In this document: piece after piece, positions 1-6,506 of the stretch | How positions within the stretch are numbered: the stretch's first letter is position 1 | Layout: each line of letters begins with the position of its first letter | Source: a bacterium | GTDB lineage: Bacteria; Planctomycetota; J058; JACQDU01 | Assembly (NCBI GenBank): GCA_016200955.1 | Contig: JACQDU010000607.1 | Location: 1-17,683, forward strand | Direction of reading: 5' to 3' | DNA: 17,683 nucleotides | Position numbers and translations under genes: made by a program | The notes under the pieces: generated by a model | Seen by the model: the letters and a program-made list of their open reading frames with translations, nothing else | Told to the model about the DNA's origin: nothing | Databases searched by the model: none

Positions 1-569
1 GGGCGTTCGATTACCAGGAGGAACCGAAGGAGCTGATCGACCGTTACGGCGACACGGCGTTCGGCCGAGGCTGCCTCGTCGCGAGGAGGCTCGTCGAGCA
101 AGGCGTGCGCGCGGTCGAGGTCTCGCTCGACGGCTGGGACTCGCACACCGGGAACTTCGAGGCCCACGAGAAGGGCGCGAAGGCGCTCGACCCGGCGTTC
201 GCCACGCTCGTGCGCGACCTCCGCGAGAAGGGCCTCCTCGAGACGACGCTCGTCCTCTGCGCGGGCGAGTTCGGCCGCAGCCCCGCGATCAACCGCCTCG
301 AGGGGCGCGATCACTGGCCTCGCGGCTTCTCCGTCGCTCTCGCGGGGCGGGGGATCCGGGGCGGAGTCGTCGTGGGCGAGACCGACCCCGAGGGCGAGAA
401 GCCGCCCAAGGACCCGGTCTCTCCCGGCGACCTGTTCGCCACGATCTACCGGACGCTCGCGCTCGATCCCGACAAGCAGAACATCTCGCCGATCGGCCGC
501 CCGATCGCTCTCGCTGAAGGAAAGCCGATCGAGAAGCTGCTCAGGACGCCCTCCGCTCCCGTTAAGTAG
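1..569 (+). CDS. DUF1501 family protein, C-terminal part
   Basis: The frame is open from base 3, so the start lies upstream of the window; about 188 residues are visible. The C-terminal half of DUF1501 is clear: FGRGCLVARRLVEQGVRAVEV, then GWDSHTGNF, the signature GEFGRSPAIN, GRDHWPRGFSVALAGRGIRGG, and the closing PVSPGDLFATIYRTLALDPD and IGRPIALAEGKPIEKLL. DUF1501 belongs to the alkaline phosphatase/sulfatase-like fold and is usually exported. The catalytic activity of most members is unknown. In Planctomycetota and relatives it is commonly paired with DUF1549/DUF1553 cytochrome-like proteins, which would have to lie upstream of this window. The next gene starts about 85 bp downstream on the same strand. 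The family assignment is firm; substrate and role cannot be read from the sequence. Confidence 0.9.
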   Translation, partial: AFDYQEEPKELIDRYGDTAFGRGCLVARRLVEQGVRAVEVSLDGWDSHTGNFEAHEKGAKALDPAFATLVRDLREKGLLETTLVLCAGEFGRSPAINRLEGRDHWPRGFSVALAGRGIRGGVVVGETDPEGEKPPKDPVSPGDLFATIYRTLALDPDKQNISPIGRPIALAEGKPIEKLLRTPSAPVK

Positions 570-653
570 GGCTTAGCGAGAGTCGCTCCCTACGTTCATC
601 GCGTCCGCGCCCGGAAAGGGATATCCCTTCCGTTGCGTGGGAGCGCGACGACC

Positions 654-1944
654 GTGCGGGTGAGAAGACTCCGGGCGAGCCTGCTCGCGATCGCGTGCGC
701 GGGCCTCGCGGGTTGCTCGGTCGTGGCCGGCTCGAACGCCGGGATCGCGGCCCTCGAGCGAGCGCCCGCTCCCGTGAGCGGGCCGGCCACGGGAGCGAAG
801 TACGCGGGCTGGATATCTTCCGTGCCCGTCGTCCTCGGCCTCGCTCCCCTGGGAGCGCTCGCGTGGGCGACGCCGTGGGTCGATCTCACGCTCGCGACCG
901 ACCTCGTGACGGCGCCGGCGGTCTTCCTCGGCTACGCGCTCGAGGCGGCGGTCGGCTTCCCGCTCTACTCGCTCTCTCTCCTCGTCGAAGACGACGACGA
1001 GAGCGAGCCCCCTCCGTGGAAGCCGGGCGACCCCTCGTGTGTCCCCTGGAGCTTCGTCGTCGCTCACGAGAGAGCCCGGGCCTCTCCCCGGGAGCGCGAG
1101 CCGCTCTCTCCTCTCATCGAGTCTTACTACGGGGTCCCGGAGGGCGCGCCCGATCGGCTGGAGCGCGATCGCGGACGCCGCGCGCTCGAGCGACGCGAGC
1201 CCGCTCGTCCTTGGCCTCGAGGGCGTGCGAGCGACGCTCGAGCTGACGTTCGCCGAAGGCGCGGGAGCGAGGCCGCTCGTCCTCATGACGCCACCCTCCG
1301 ACGGGACGTTCGCCGCGCGCTACATCGCCGCCCGCTACGCGAGGCGCGGGATCCACGCCGCGGTGATCGTGCAGGAAGACGACGTCTTCCTGGATCCGGC
1401 GCTCGATGCGGCGGGGGTCGAGCGGAAGCTCCGCGCCTCCGTCGTCGCGGCGCGGACGGTCCTGGCCGCGCTCTCGCGACGAGCGGACGTCGACGCGAGC
1501 CGCGTGACTTACTTCGGGATCTCCGCGGGAGGGATCTTCGGTGCCGTGCTCCTCGCGGTGGAGCCGAGGGTCGCTCGAGCGGCCCTCGTGTTCCCGGGAG
1601 GCGACCTCCCCGCGCTGATCCTCGCGAGCGACGACGGCGGAGTCCGCGACTACCGCGAGTCGTGGTTCGCGCGCGGCTTCTCGCGAGGAGCCTTGAGGGA
1701 AGCACTGGCGCGCGAGGTCAAGACGGACCCGCTCCTGCTGGCGCGGCACGTCGATCCCGCCCGCGTGCTCGTCTTCCTGAGCGACGAGGACACGACCGTG
1801 CCGATCGAGGGCGGTCTCGCTCTCCGGGACGCTCTCGGGAAGCCGGAGACGTGGATCCTCTCGGGCAACCACGAGACGGCCGGGTTCTGCTTCGGGTTCG
1901 TCCTCGGGAGAGCGGACGACTTTCTCCTGGGAGAAAGCCGCTGA
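654..1944 (+). CDS. Lipoprotein with alpha/beta-hydrolase domain, frame broken near 1149
   Basis: Two overlapping frames make one sensible protein. The first half (GTG at 654 or 660; a TTG at 633 is less likely) begins with a basic, hydrophobic lipoprotein signal ending LACAGLAGC-like (lipobox LAGC). Two or three hydrophobic stretches follow, up to FPLYSLSLLVED, then an acidic-proline linker to SYYGVPEGA. Past about 1148 that frame becomes Arg-rich nonsense. The frame one base further on instead reads RPIGWSAIADAARSSDASPLVLGL and continues as an alpha/beta hydrolase: nucleophile elbow GISAGG, acid in FLSDEDTTVP, and His in SGNHETAG, a full Ser-Asp-His triad. Skipping one base in the run gcgcgccc at 1144-1151 restores the whole protein at about 430 residues. 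The second half has no convincing start of its own, so two separate genes are less likely. The substrate is unknown; the family resembles dienelactone hydrolases and acyl-esterases. The disruption may be real or a sequencing error. Confidence 0.7.
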
Positions 1945-1950
1945 GCTCGC

Positions 1951-2478
1951 TTACTTGAACTCCTCCGAGACCCAGAGGGTCTGGGACGAGTCGAAGAAGA
2001 GCCCGATCCCGATGAGCGTCTCGTTGGGATCCATGAGGATCGAGTAGTGGTTGATCTGGCCCGCGGGAGGCGGTCCCTCGGCCATCATGAGGTCGAAGGT
2101 GACCTTGAAGTCGGCGTCCTGGTCGCCGCCGCTCGCGACTCCCTGGCATTCCGCTGTCGCGCCGCCGGTGTCGCCCGCGTTGAAGTCATGGTGGGCGGCC
2201 GCGGCGAATCCCACCGAGGCGCTCAGGGCGGCGAGGTCCTGGGCGTGCCGCATGGCGACCGTGTTCAGGCCGGAGTCGAGGGCGAGCGGCCCCGCTCCGT
2301 GCTGCGCGCGAGCGGTGTTGATCAGGCCGAGCGCGTAGCTCATGTGATCGGGGGCCGGAGCCGGCGCCGCGACGGCGGCGGTGCCGCCGCTTCCTCCGCC
2401 GCCGTGGCCGCCGCAGCCCATGGCCCCGCAGGCGACGGCGAGGACGAACGCCAGGACGAGGCTCGCTCGAAGGACCAA
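1951..2478 (-). CDS. Secreted CAP (SCP/PR-1) domain protein
   Basis: I chose the TTG at 2478-2476 because it has GGGAG 6 nt upstream and gives a compact export signal, MVLRASLVLAFVLAVACGAMGC. An ATG at 2562 adds 28 charged residues that look unlike a signal peptide and overlap a repeat element. The mature protein has a Gly/Ala/Pro linker (about residues 22-45) and then a CAP domain: LINTARAQHGAGPLALDSGL, MRHAQDLAA, HHDF, AECQG, INHYSILMDPNETLIGIGLFFDSS, ending LWVSEEF. The conserved CAP cavity His/Glu positions appear as H78, H96/97, E110 and H144. A Cys at residue 17 or 22 could be lipidated, but neither lipobox is ideal. At 175 residues it is normal for a bacterial single-domain CAP protein. 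Bacterial CAP proteins are extracytoplasmic and mostly of unknown activity. A possible promoter, TTGACT then 15 bp then TAGAAG, lies at about 2518-2543 on this strand. Confidence 0.82.
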   Translation of the reverse strand: MVLRASLVLAFVLAVACGAMGCGGHGGGGSGGTAAVAAPAPAPDHMSYALGLINTARAQHGAGPLALDSGLNTVAMRHAQDLAALSASVGFAAAAHHDFNAGDTGGATAECQGVASGGDQDADFKVTFDLMMAEGPPPAGQINHYSILMDPNETLIGIGLFFDSSQTLWVSEEFK

Positions 2479-2550
2479 GGTGCTCTCCCTTCGCGACGAG
2501 ATGCGCTCCACAGCCTCTTCTAGAACGTCTTGGGTTGAGTCAAGGTTCTG

Positions 2551-2576
2551 TAAGAAACTCATCAGGGTGTCTCATT
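2551..2576. repeat. GTGTCT-type dispersed element, copy A
   Basis: The segment reads TAAGAAAC at 2551-2558 and AGGGTGTCT at 2564-2572 on the plus strand. The same arrangement (TAGGAGAC then AGGGTGTCT) occurs on the minus strand at 14953-14929, with the 9-mer AGGGTGTCT identical in both. Copy A contains the stop codon of the selenoprotein gene and lies just upstream of the CAP gene. It could be a small mobile palindrome or a shared operator; two copies cannot decide which. Confidence 0.4.
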
Positions 2577-2871
2577 GGGGACGCGCCATCGCCCCCCTCC
2601 CCGGCGCTCCCCCTTCGGGGGAGGGAGACGGGCTTGCGAGGCGCCTGGCGATCTGGTCGACGACGGCGTCCTTTCCCGGCCCGAACAGGGCCTTGAGGAG
2701 GCCTCCGAGCGAGACGACGAGCTCCTTGTCGACGAAGACGTCGAGCTGGCCGGGCTCCCCGTCCTCGACGGCCGGGCTCACCTTGAGCTTCTCCTGGACC
2801 CTCGCGGCGAGACCCGCCGCTCTCTTCTTGACGATCGTTCAAGACGCGCAGCGGACGATGCGGACCTGCAC
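2572..2871 (-). CDS. Rdx/SelW-like selenoprotein, TGA read as selenocysteine
   Basis: Read from GTG at 2871-2869 this encodes 99 residues, MQVRIVRCAS-U-TIVKKRAAGLAARVQEKL, and continues through PGQLDVFVDKELVVSL. The TGA at 2841-2839 is codon 11. It occupies the second redox position of a CxxU motif (C8-A-S-U11), where the Rdx family (SelW/SelT/SelH-like, Pfam Rdx) carries CxxU or CxxC. Residues after the TGA keep the family pattern: an amphipathic KxxAAxLAxxVQ helix, then the FEVxVDGELV-type strand, here LDVFVDKELVVS. The start is decided by a perfect AGGAGG at 2882-2877, 5 nt away. An upstream in-frame extension to 3075 exists but has no such site. A hairpin fitting a bacterial SECIS follows the TGA (separate entry). 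Rdx proteins are cytosolic thioredoxin-fold oxidoreductases. The last about 20 residues are low complexity over a CTCCCCC-TTC-GGGGGAG hairpin (2607-2623). The alternative is a Cys-to-stop mutation or error in a CxxC homologue; the SECIS argues against it. Confidence 0.78.
2804..2841 (-). promoter_or_regulatory. Candidate bacterial SECIS element with UGA codon
   Basis: On the minus strand the UGA (2841-2839) is followed after 18 nt by GCGGCG-GGUCU-CGCCGC (2820-2804): a perfect 6-bp stem with a 5-nt loop. The loop starts 24 nt after the UGA and has G in its first two positions. This is within the window known for bacterial SECIS elements (roughly 16-37 nt, G at the start of the apical loop). 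GGUCU is also the apical loop of the E. coli fdhF SECIS bound by SelB. The hairpin lies wholly inside the coding frame, as expected in bacteria. GC-rich DNA makes chance hairpins common, so the exact loop and spacing carry most of the weight. Confidence 0.65.
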
Positions 2872-2889
2872 GGACGCCTCCTGAACGGG

Positions 2890-2918
2890 AGCATACGGTG
2901 AGCTGACCGGGACGACAA
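2890..2918 (-). promoter_or_regulatory. Possible sigma-70-type promoter for the selenoprotein gene
   Basis: On the minus strand TTGTCG (2918-2913) and TATGCT (2895-2890) are separated by 17 bp; each matches 4 of 6 consensus bases. Transcription would begin about 7 nt downstream, next to the AGGAGG site, leaving a very short leader before the GTG at 2871. This is pattern-based only. Confidence 0.35.
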
Positions 2919-2961
2919 CGGCCCCCGGGCGATCGACGGCTCTCCGAACGCGCACGGGCGC

Positions 2962-2989
2962 TTGAAGAGACGCACGGGTCGTGTATAGG
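2962..2989 (+). promoter_or_regulatory. Possible sigma-70-type promoter for rho
   Basis: TTGAAG at 2962-2967 and TATAGG at 2984-2989 are separated by 16 bp; each matches 4 of 6 consensus bases. TATAGG sits in one of the few AT-richer spots here. It would give rho a leader of roughly 300 nt. Rho genes in other bacteria often have long leaders used for autoregulation; whether this one does cannot be read directly. Confidence 0.35.
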
Positions 2990-3052
2990 ATCAGGGCCGA
3001 CTCGAGGGCGGGATCATCACACCCGACGCACGGCGGAGTCTCTGTACCACCG

Positions 3053-3121
3053 ATGACGAACTCTTCTTCTGCCACGCCGCAAGCCGTGGCGCTTGGTTCG
3101 GGCGGAGCCGAGGCGAGGTGA
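3053..3121 (+). CDS. Possible 22-residue leader peptide upstream of rho
   Basis: This is a short ATG frame, MTNSSSATPQAVALGSGGAEAR, ending in TGA at 3119-3121. It lies between the possible rho promoter and the rho start. No strong Shine-Dalgarno site precedes it and I recognise no family. A GCCACG/CGTGGC hairpin (about 3071-3090) lies inside it. It is listed because the 2872-3292 interval has no other gene and a leader peptide or structured leader would suit rho autoregulation. Beyond the divergent promoters, nothing else was recognised in this interval. Confidence 0.15.
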   Translation: MTNSSSATPQAVALGSGGAEAR

Positions 3122-3292
3122 TTTGCACCGCGGCTCGCTACCGCTCGCCTGGGGCCTCACGCTCCGCTCGCACGAAGACAGAGAACCTGGAGAGCGCCCG
3201 CCGCGTGGCGCGGCCTCCGGCTTCCCGTGCTCTCGGGTCTTCTCTCACGTGACCGCGACGGTTGAGCTCCGGAACTCCCCGGTGGAGATCGA

Positions 3293-4471
3293 ATGAACGA
3301 CCAGCCTCCCCAGCGGGCACCGCTCCGGGGGACGACCACGCAGGAGCGCGACGGCGATCGCGTCCAGGGAATCCTCTTCGTGGTGAAGGACGGCTACGGC
3401 TTCCTTCGCCAGCAGAAGAACAACTACATGTCGGGCGCGGGCGACGTCTACGTCCCGAAGAACGTGATCCAGCGCTACCGGATCCGCGCGGGCTCCGAGG
3501 TGGACGGCGCTCTCGGCCGCGGCCGCCGCGGGAAGAAGAAGCGCCCGCTCGAGACGGTCTTCACGATCAACGGCCGCCCGCCCGAGGAGCACTCCCGGAC
3601 CAAGCACTACAAGGACATGACGTCGATCGACCCCGAGCGCCGGATCCGGCTCGAGGTGAGGTCGGGCGACGTGGCCCTGCGCACGGTCGACCTGTTCGCT
3701 CCGATCGGCTTCGGGCAGAGGGCGCTCATCGTCTCTCCTCCGAAGACGGGGAAGACGATGCTCCTCCAGAAGATCGCGAACGCGCTCGCCGAGAACCACC
3801 CCGAGGCGCGAGCGATCGTCCTCCTCGTGGACGAGAGGCCGGAGGAGGTGACCGACTTCCGCCGGACCTGCAAGGCGGCCGAGGTCGTGGCGTCCTCGCT
3901 CGACCAGGACCCGGCCGATCACGTCGCGATCTGCGAGGTCGTGCTCGAGCGCGCCCGCCGGATCGTCGAGACCGGGAAGGACGTCGTCCTGTTCATCGAC
4001 TCGCTCACGCGCATGGCGCGCGCCTTCAACACCGAGCGCGGCCGGAGCGGGAGGACGCTCACGGGAGGCCTCGACTCCGCGGCCATGCAGAAGCCGCGCG
4101 AGATCTTCGGCGCCGCCCGCTGCGCCGAGCGCGGCGGGTCTCTCACGATCGTCGCGACCTGCCTCGTGGACACGGGCTCGAAGATGGACCAGGTGATCTT
4201 CGAGGAGTTCAAGGGCACGGGGAACATGGAGCTGATCCTCTCGCTCAAGCTCGCCGAGCGGCGCGTCTTCCCCGCGATCGACATGAAGGCTTCGGGGACC
4301 CGCAAGGAGGAGAAGCTCCGCGATCACGAGGAGCTGCGCCTCGTCACCTTGCTCCGGCGCGGCCTCATCCGCTATCCGCCGCAGAAGGCCATGGAGGCGC
4401 TCCTCGAGAAGCTCAAGACGACGCAGAACAACGCGGAGTTCCTGCTCCAGCTCCCCAAGGTCACGCTCTAG
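3293..4471 (+). CDS. rho: Transcription termination factor Rho
   Basis: This is a 392-residue hexameric RNA-dependent ATPase/translocase that ends transcription. The RNA-binding cold-shock-like domain covers about residues 22-95 (VQGILFVVKDGYGFLRQ, then DVYVPKNVIQRYRIRAG). The RecA-like motor follows: Walker A PPKTGKT at 149-155, the DERPEEVTDF segment with the catalytic Glu (E181), Walker B VVLFIDSLTR at 231-240, Q loop GRSGRTLTGGLDSAAM at 250-265, and R loop TGSKMDQVIFEEFKGTGNME at 294-313. The DSLTR residues match the bicyclomycin-contact region of E. coli Rho. Only about 20 residues precede the RNA-binding domain, so the N-terminal helical bundle seen in E. coli Rho (419 residues) is missing. 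The linker has a very basic patch (RGRRGKKKRP, 76-85). The start is the ATG with GGTGGAG upstream (3280-3286). It is probably co-transcribed with the DUF488 gene. Confidence 0.97.
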   Translation: MNDQPPQRAPLRGTTTQERDGDRVQGILFVVKDGYGFLRQQKNNYMSGAGDVYVPKNVIQRYRIRAGSEVDGALGRGRRGKKKRPLETVFTINGRPPEEHSRTKHYKDMTSIDPERRIRLEVRSGDVALRTVDLFAPIGFGQRALIVSPPKTGKTMLLQKIANALAENHPEARAIVLLVDERPEEVTDFRRTCKAAEVVASSLDQDPADHVAICEVVLERARRIVETGKDVVLFIDSLTRMARAFNTERGRSGRTLTGGLDSAAMQKPREIFGAARCAERGGSLTIVATCLVDTGSKMDQVIFEEFKGTGNMELILSLKLAERRVFPAIDMKASGTRKEEKLRDHEELRLVTLLRRGLIRYPPQKAMEALLEKLKTTQNNAEFLLQLPKVTL

Positions 4472-4486
4472 AGACCGAGGCGCTCC

Positions 4487-4561
4487 ATGAAGGCGAGCCG
4501 AACGAAGAAGCGCGGCGCCGCGCCGGCGCGCGCGGCGTACGCGGAAGGCCGCGAGGTCTAG
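4487..4561 (+). CDS. Possible 24-residue basic peptide between rho and DUF488 gene
   Basis: An ATG 15 bp after the rho stop, with GAGG 6 nt upstream, opens a 24-codon frame (MKASRTKKRGAAPARAAYAE and four more residues). It ends in TAG, whose last base is the first base of the next gene's GTG. The TAGTG junction would fit translational coupling. I recognise no family; the Lys/Arg/Ala composition is easily produced by chance in GC-rich DNA. Confidence 0.25.
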   Translation: MKASRTKKRGAAPARAAYAEGREV

Positions 4562-4914
4562 TGCCGATCCTGACGAAGATGGTCAAGGAGCCGCGAGCGC
4601 CCGAGGACGGCACGCGGCTCCTCGTCATGCGCCTCTGGCCGCGCGGCGTCAAGAAGGCTCACGTCGATGCCTGGGAGAGAGACCTCGCTCCTTCGGTCGA
4701 GCTCATGCGCGGCTTCTTGAAGGGCCGGATTCCCTGGGCGGCTTACAGAAAGCGTTACGTCGCGGAAGTGAGAGAGCGCGAGGAGAAGCTCGAGGAGATT
4801 CGCCGGCGCTCGAGCGAGGGGGAGACGATCACGCTCCTCTGCTGGTGCCACGACGAGACGCGCTGTCACCGGTCGCTCCTGCGGGGCCTGCTCGTTCCCG
4901 AGAGAGGACCCTGA
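4561..4914 (+). CDS. DUF488 family protein
   Basis: This is a 117-residue protein with the family hallmarks RLLVMRLWPRGVKKAHVDAW, ERDLAPSVELMRGFLKG, IPWAAYRKRYVAEV and, at the C-terminus, ITLLCWCHDETRCHRSLLRGLL. The Cys-x-Cys...Cys-His cluster marks the DUF488 subgroup whose members end in LLC(F/W)C-CHR. The family is small, cytosolic and of unknown biochemical function. I chose GTG at 4561, with GAGG 4 nt upstream and overlap with the preceding stop; ATG at 4579 is an alternative that drops six residues. The 146 bp up to the next gene hold no recognisable site. Confidence 0.85.
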   Translation: MPILTKMVKEPRAPEDGTRLLVMRLWPRGVKKAHVDAWERDLAPSVELMRGFLKGRIPWAAYRKRYVAEVREREEKLEEIRRRSSEGETITLLCWCHDETRCHRSLLRGLLVPERGP

Positions 4915-5074
4915 AGCCGCGGAACCAAGGGGAGCTTCTCCAAGGAATTCCGTCCGCCGCCGCGCGGAGGACGAGCGGCGCTCGCGCGGCGAGCACGCGC
5001 TTCGTCACTCTCGGTTCGCACGAGCCGGGTCGGCCGCGCTACGCTGTGCCCCCTGACCTGTGACCGGGGAGAGC

Positions 5075-6376
5075 GTGCCGCGAAGGACCTTAGTGTTGCT
5101 CGTCTCGACCCTCGCGCTCCTCGTGAGCCCGGCCCGGGGCCAGGACCAGCCGGGACCCGACGAGAGCGGCGTCGCGCCGGTCACGAGCGACTACAGGACC
5201 CCGCTCGCGGGGCAGCCGTACGAGGCGGACGTCTTCGGCCGGCACATCGTCGTCGAGGAGCGCGACCGCAGCTTCACGACGGCGATCACTCTCGGCACGA
5301 GCTACTTCTACCCGCCGATCGGCTCCCAGCGGATCGTTCCCTTCGCCGCTCTCTACGTGAACGGCCTCTGGGAGACGAGGCGCCTGCGGGCGACGATCGC
5401 CGCTCTCGTGAACGACATCGACTACGGCGAGGGCGTCCAGGCAACCGGCTTCGAGGCCCTCTTCCACTTCGAGAACAACACGATCCCCTTCTCGACGACC
5501 GAGATCATCGACGGGAAGGACGTCGACAATTCGGACGTCTACTACGGGACCGTGAACGGCGGGCCCGGCTTCGGCTACCGCGCGCGCGTCTGGCCCTTCG
5601 AGGTGGACAACGACCTCCGGCTCGAGCTCCTCACGGACATCGGCTACTTCTACGTCAAGAGAACGCGCGGCACGTTCCAGGGGAACCTCCTTCCGCCGGA
5701 CACCGTCACCTACGGCCCGCATTTTCGCGCCCGCATCGATTGCCTGAGGAGGAACCTCCTCGAGCTCCCCCACTTCGGGTTCGCGGCGGGGTTCGATGCG
5801 TCGTTCACGCGGCGCGACCACTGGACGGACCAGGGGACGCCGGGAGTGTCCGTCTTCGCCCGGCTCGACACGCGAGACTTCGTGAAGATCTATGGCTACG
5901 CCGTCCTCGCCGGCGGCCTCCCCCTCCTCTCGGAGAGGCATCGCTTCGTCGTGCAGATCCACGGAGGCACGGCTCCTTACGGGAAGCTCGACCGCTTCTC
6001 GACCTTTCGCCTGGGAGGCGGCCCGCCGACGACGGAGGCGGGCGACCTCGCACGGAGCCCTTACCCCGGCGCCATGTTCGACCAGTTCGCGACGCGCGAG
6101 TACGTCCTCGGGTCGCTGGAGTACCGCCTCGAGGTCCTCTTCTTCCTCTACCTCCACGTCCGCGCGACGCTCGTGTGGGGCGAGGTGCCGACGTTCGACA
6201 GGAACCCGGGAGTCGTCACGTTCACTCACGACGTGGGCGAGACGGTCTCGATCGGGATCACGAGCGGCTTCGTCTGGAGCTCGAGCATCTACGTCGAGTA
6301 CACGTACGACCTCGGCCTCGTCCGTGGAAACAAGGCCGGGAACACGGTCCTCCTGAGCTGGTCGAAGAACTTCTGA
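5075..6376 (+). CDS. Outer-membrane beta-barrel protein (Omp85/surface-antigen-like)
   Basis: GTG at 5075 (GGGGAGAG just upstream) gives a 433-residue protein with a clean signal peptide, MPRRTLVLLVSTLALLVSPARG; an in-frame GTG at 5060 lacks a ribosome site. The mature protein alternates polar and aromatic residues in strand-length blocks (SFTTAITLGTSYFYP, LRATIAALVNDIDY, SVFARLDTRDFVKIYGYAVL, EYVLGSLEYRLEVLFFLYLH, SIYVEYTYDLGL) and ends in aromatic-x-Phe (SWSKNF). That is the terminal signature recognised by the BAM machinery. The segment FRLGGGPPTTEAGDL...FATREYVLGSLEYRLEV resembles the last strands of the bacterial surface antigen (Omp85) family, but no POTRA domains are present. Cargo and function are unknown. 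It converges with the peptidase gene across an inverted repeat. Confidence 0.8.
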   Translation: MPRRTLVLLVSTLALLVSPARGQDQPGPDESGVAPVTSDYRTPLAGQPYEADVFGRHIVVEERDRSFTTAITLGTSYFYPPIGSQRIVPFAALYVNGLWETRRLRATIAALVNDIDYGEGVQATGFEALFHFENNTIPFSTTEIIDGKDVDNSDVYYGTVNGGPGFGYRARVWPFEVDNDLRLELLTDIGYFYVKRTRGTFQGNLLPPDTVTYGPHFRARIDCLRRNLLELPHFGFAAGFDASFTRRDHWTDQGTPGVSVFARLDTRDFVKIYGYAVLAGGLPLLSERHRFVVQIHGGTAPYGKLDRFSTFRLGGGPPTTEAGDLARSPYPGAMFDQFATREYVLGSLEYRLEVLFFLYLHVRATLVWGEVPTFDRNPGVVTFTHDVGETVSIGITSGFVWSSSIYVEYTYDLGLVRGNKAGNTVLLSWSKNF

Positions 6377-6400
6377 CTCACGGCGCTGGTCGGTTGATGT

Positions 6401-6471
6401 GAGAACGAATGAACCACGAAGACGCGAAGGCACGAAGAAAAACGTCTTCGTGCCTTCGTGGTTACGTTCTC
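6401..6471. repeat. Inverted repeat between convergent genes, possible bidirectional terminator
   Basis: Outer arms GAGAACG (6401-6407) and CGTTCTC (6465-6471) are perfect. The inner arms, ACCACGAAG...GCACGAAGA (6413-6438) and TCTTCGTGCCTTCGTGGT (6445-6462), pair except for an 8-nt insert in the left arm; the loop is AAAACG. It fills the 130-bp gap between the stop codons of the beta-barrel gene (+) and the peptidase gene (-), so it could end transcription from both sides. There is no T tract, so Rho-independent termination is only a guess. Similar elements occur near 12589 and 13576. Confidence 0.6.
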
Positions 6472-6506
6472 TTCAGCAAGCCCATCGCATCAAACGGCTA
6501 CCGCTG

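Noticed and set aside
2839..3075. 78-residue frame ending at the selenoprotein TGA, read as its own gene
   Set aside because: Its N-terminal 67 residues match nothing and its start lacks a ribosome site, while a perfect AGGAGG precedes the internal GTG at 2871.
3060..3130. tRNA or riboswitch in the rho leader
   Set aside because: No GGTTCRA T-loop, acceptor pairing or recognisable aptamer core was found, only a short GCCACG/CGTGGC hairpin.
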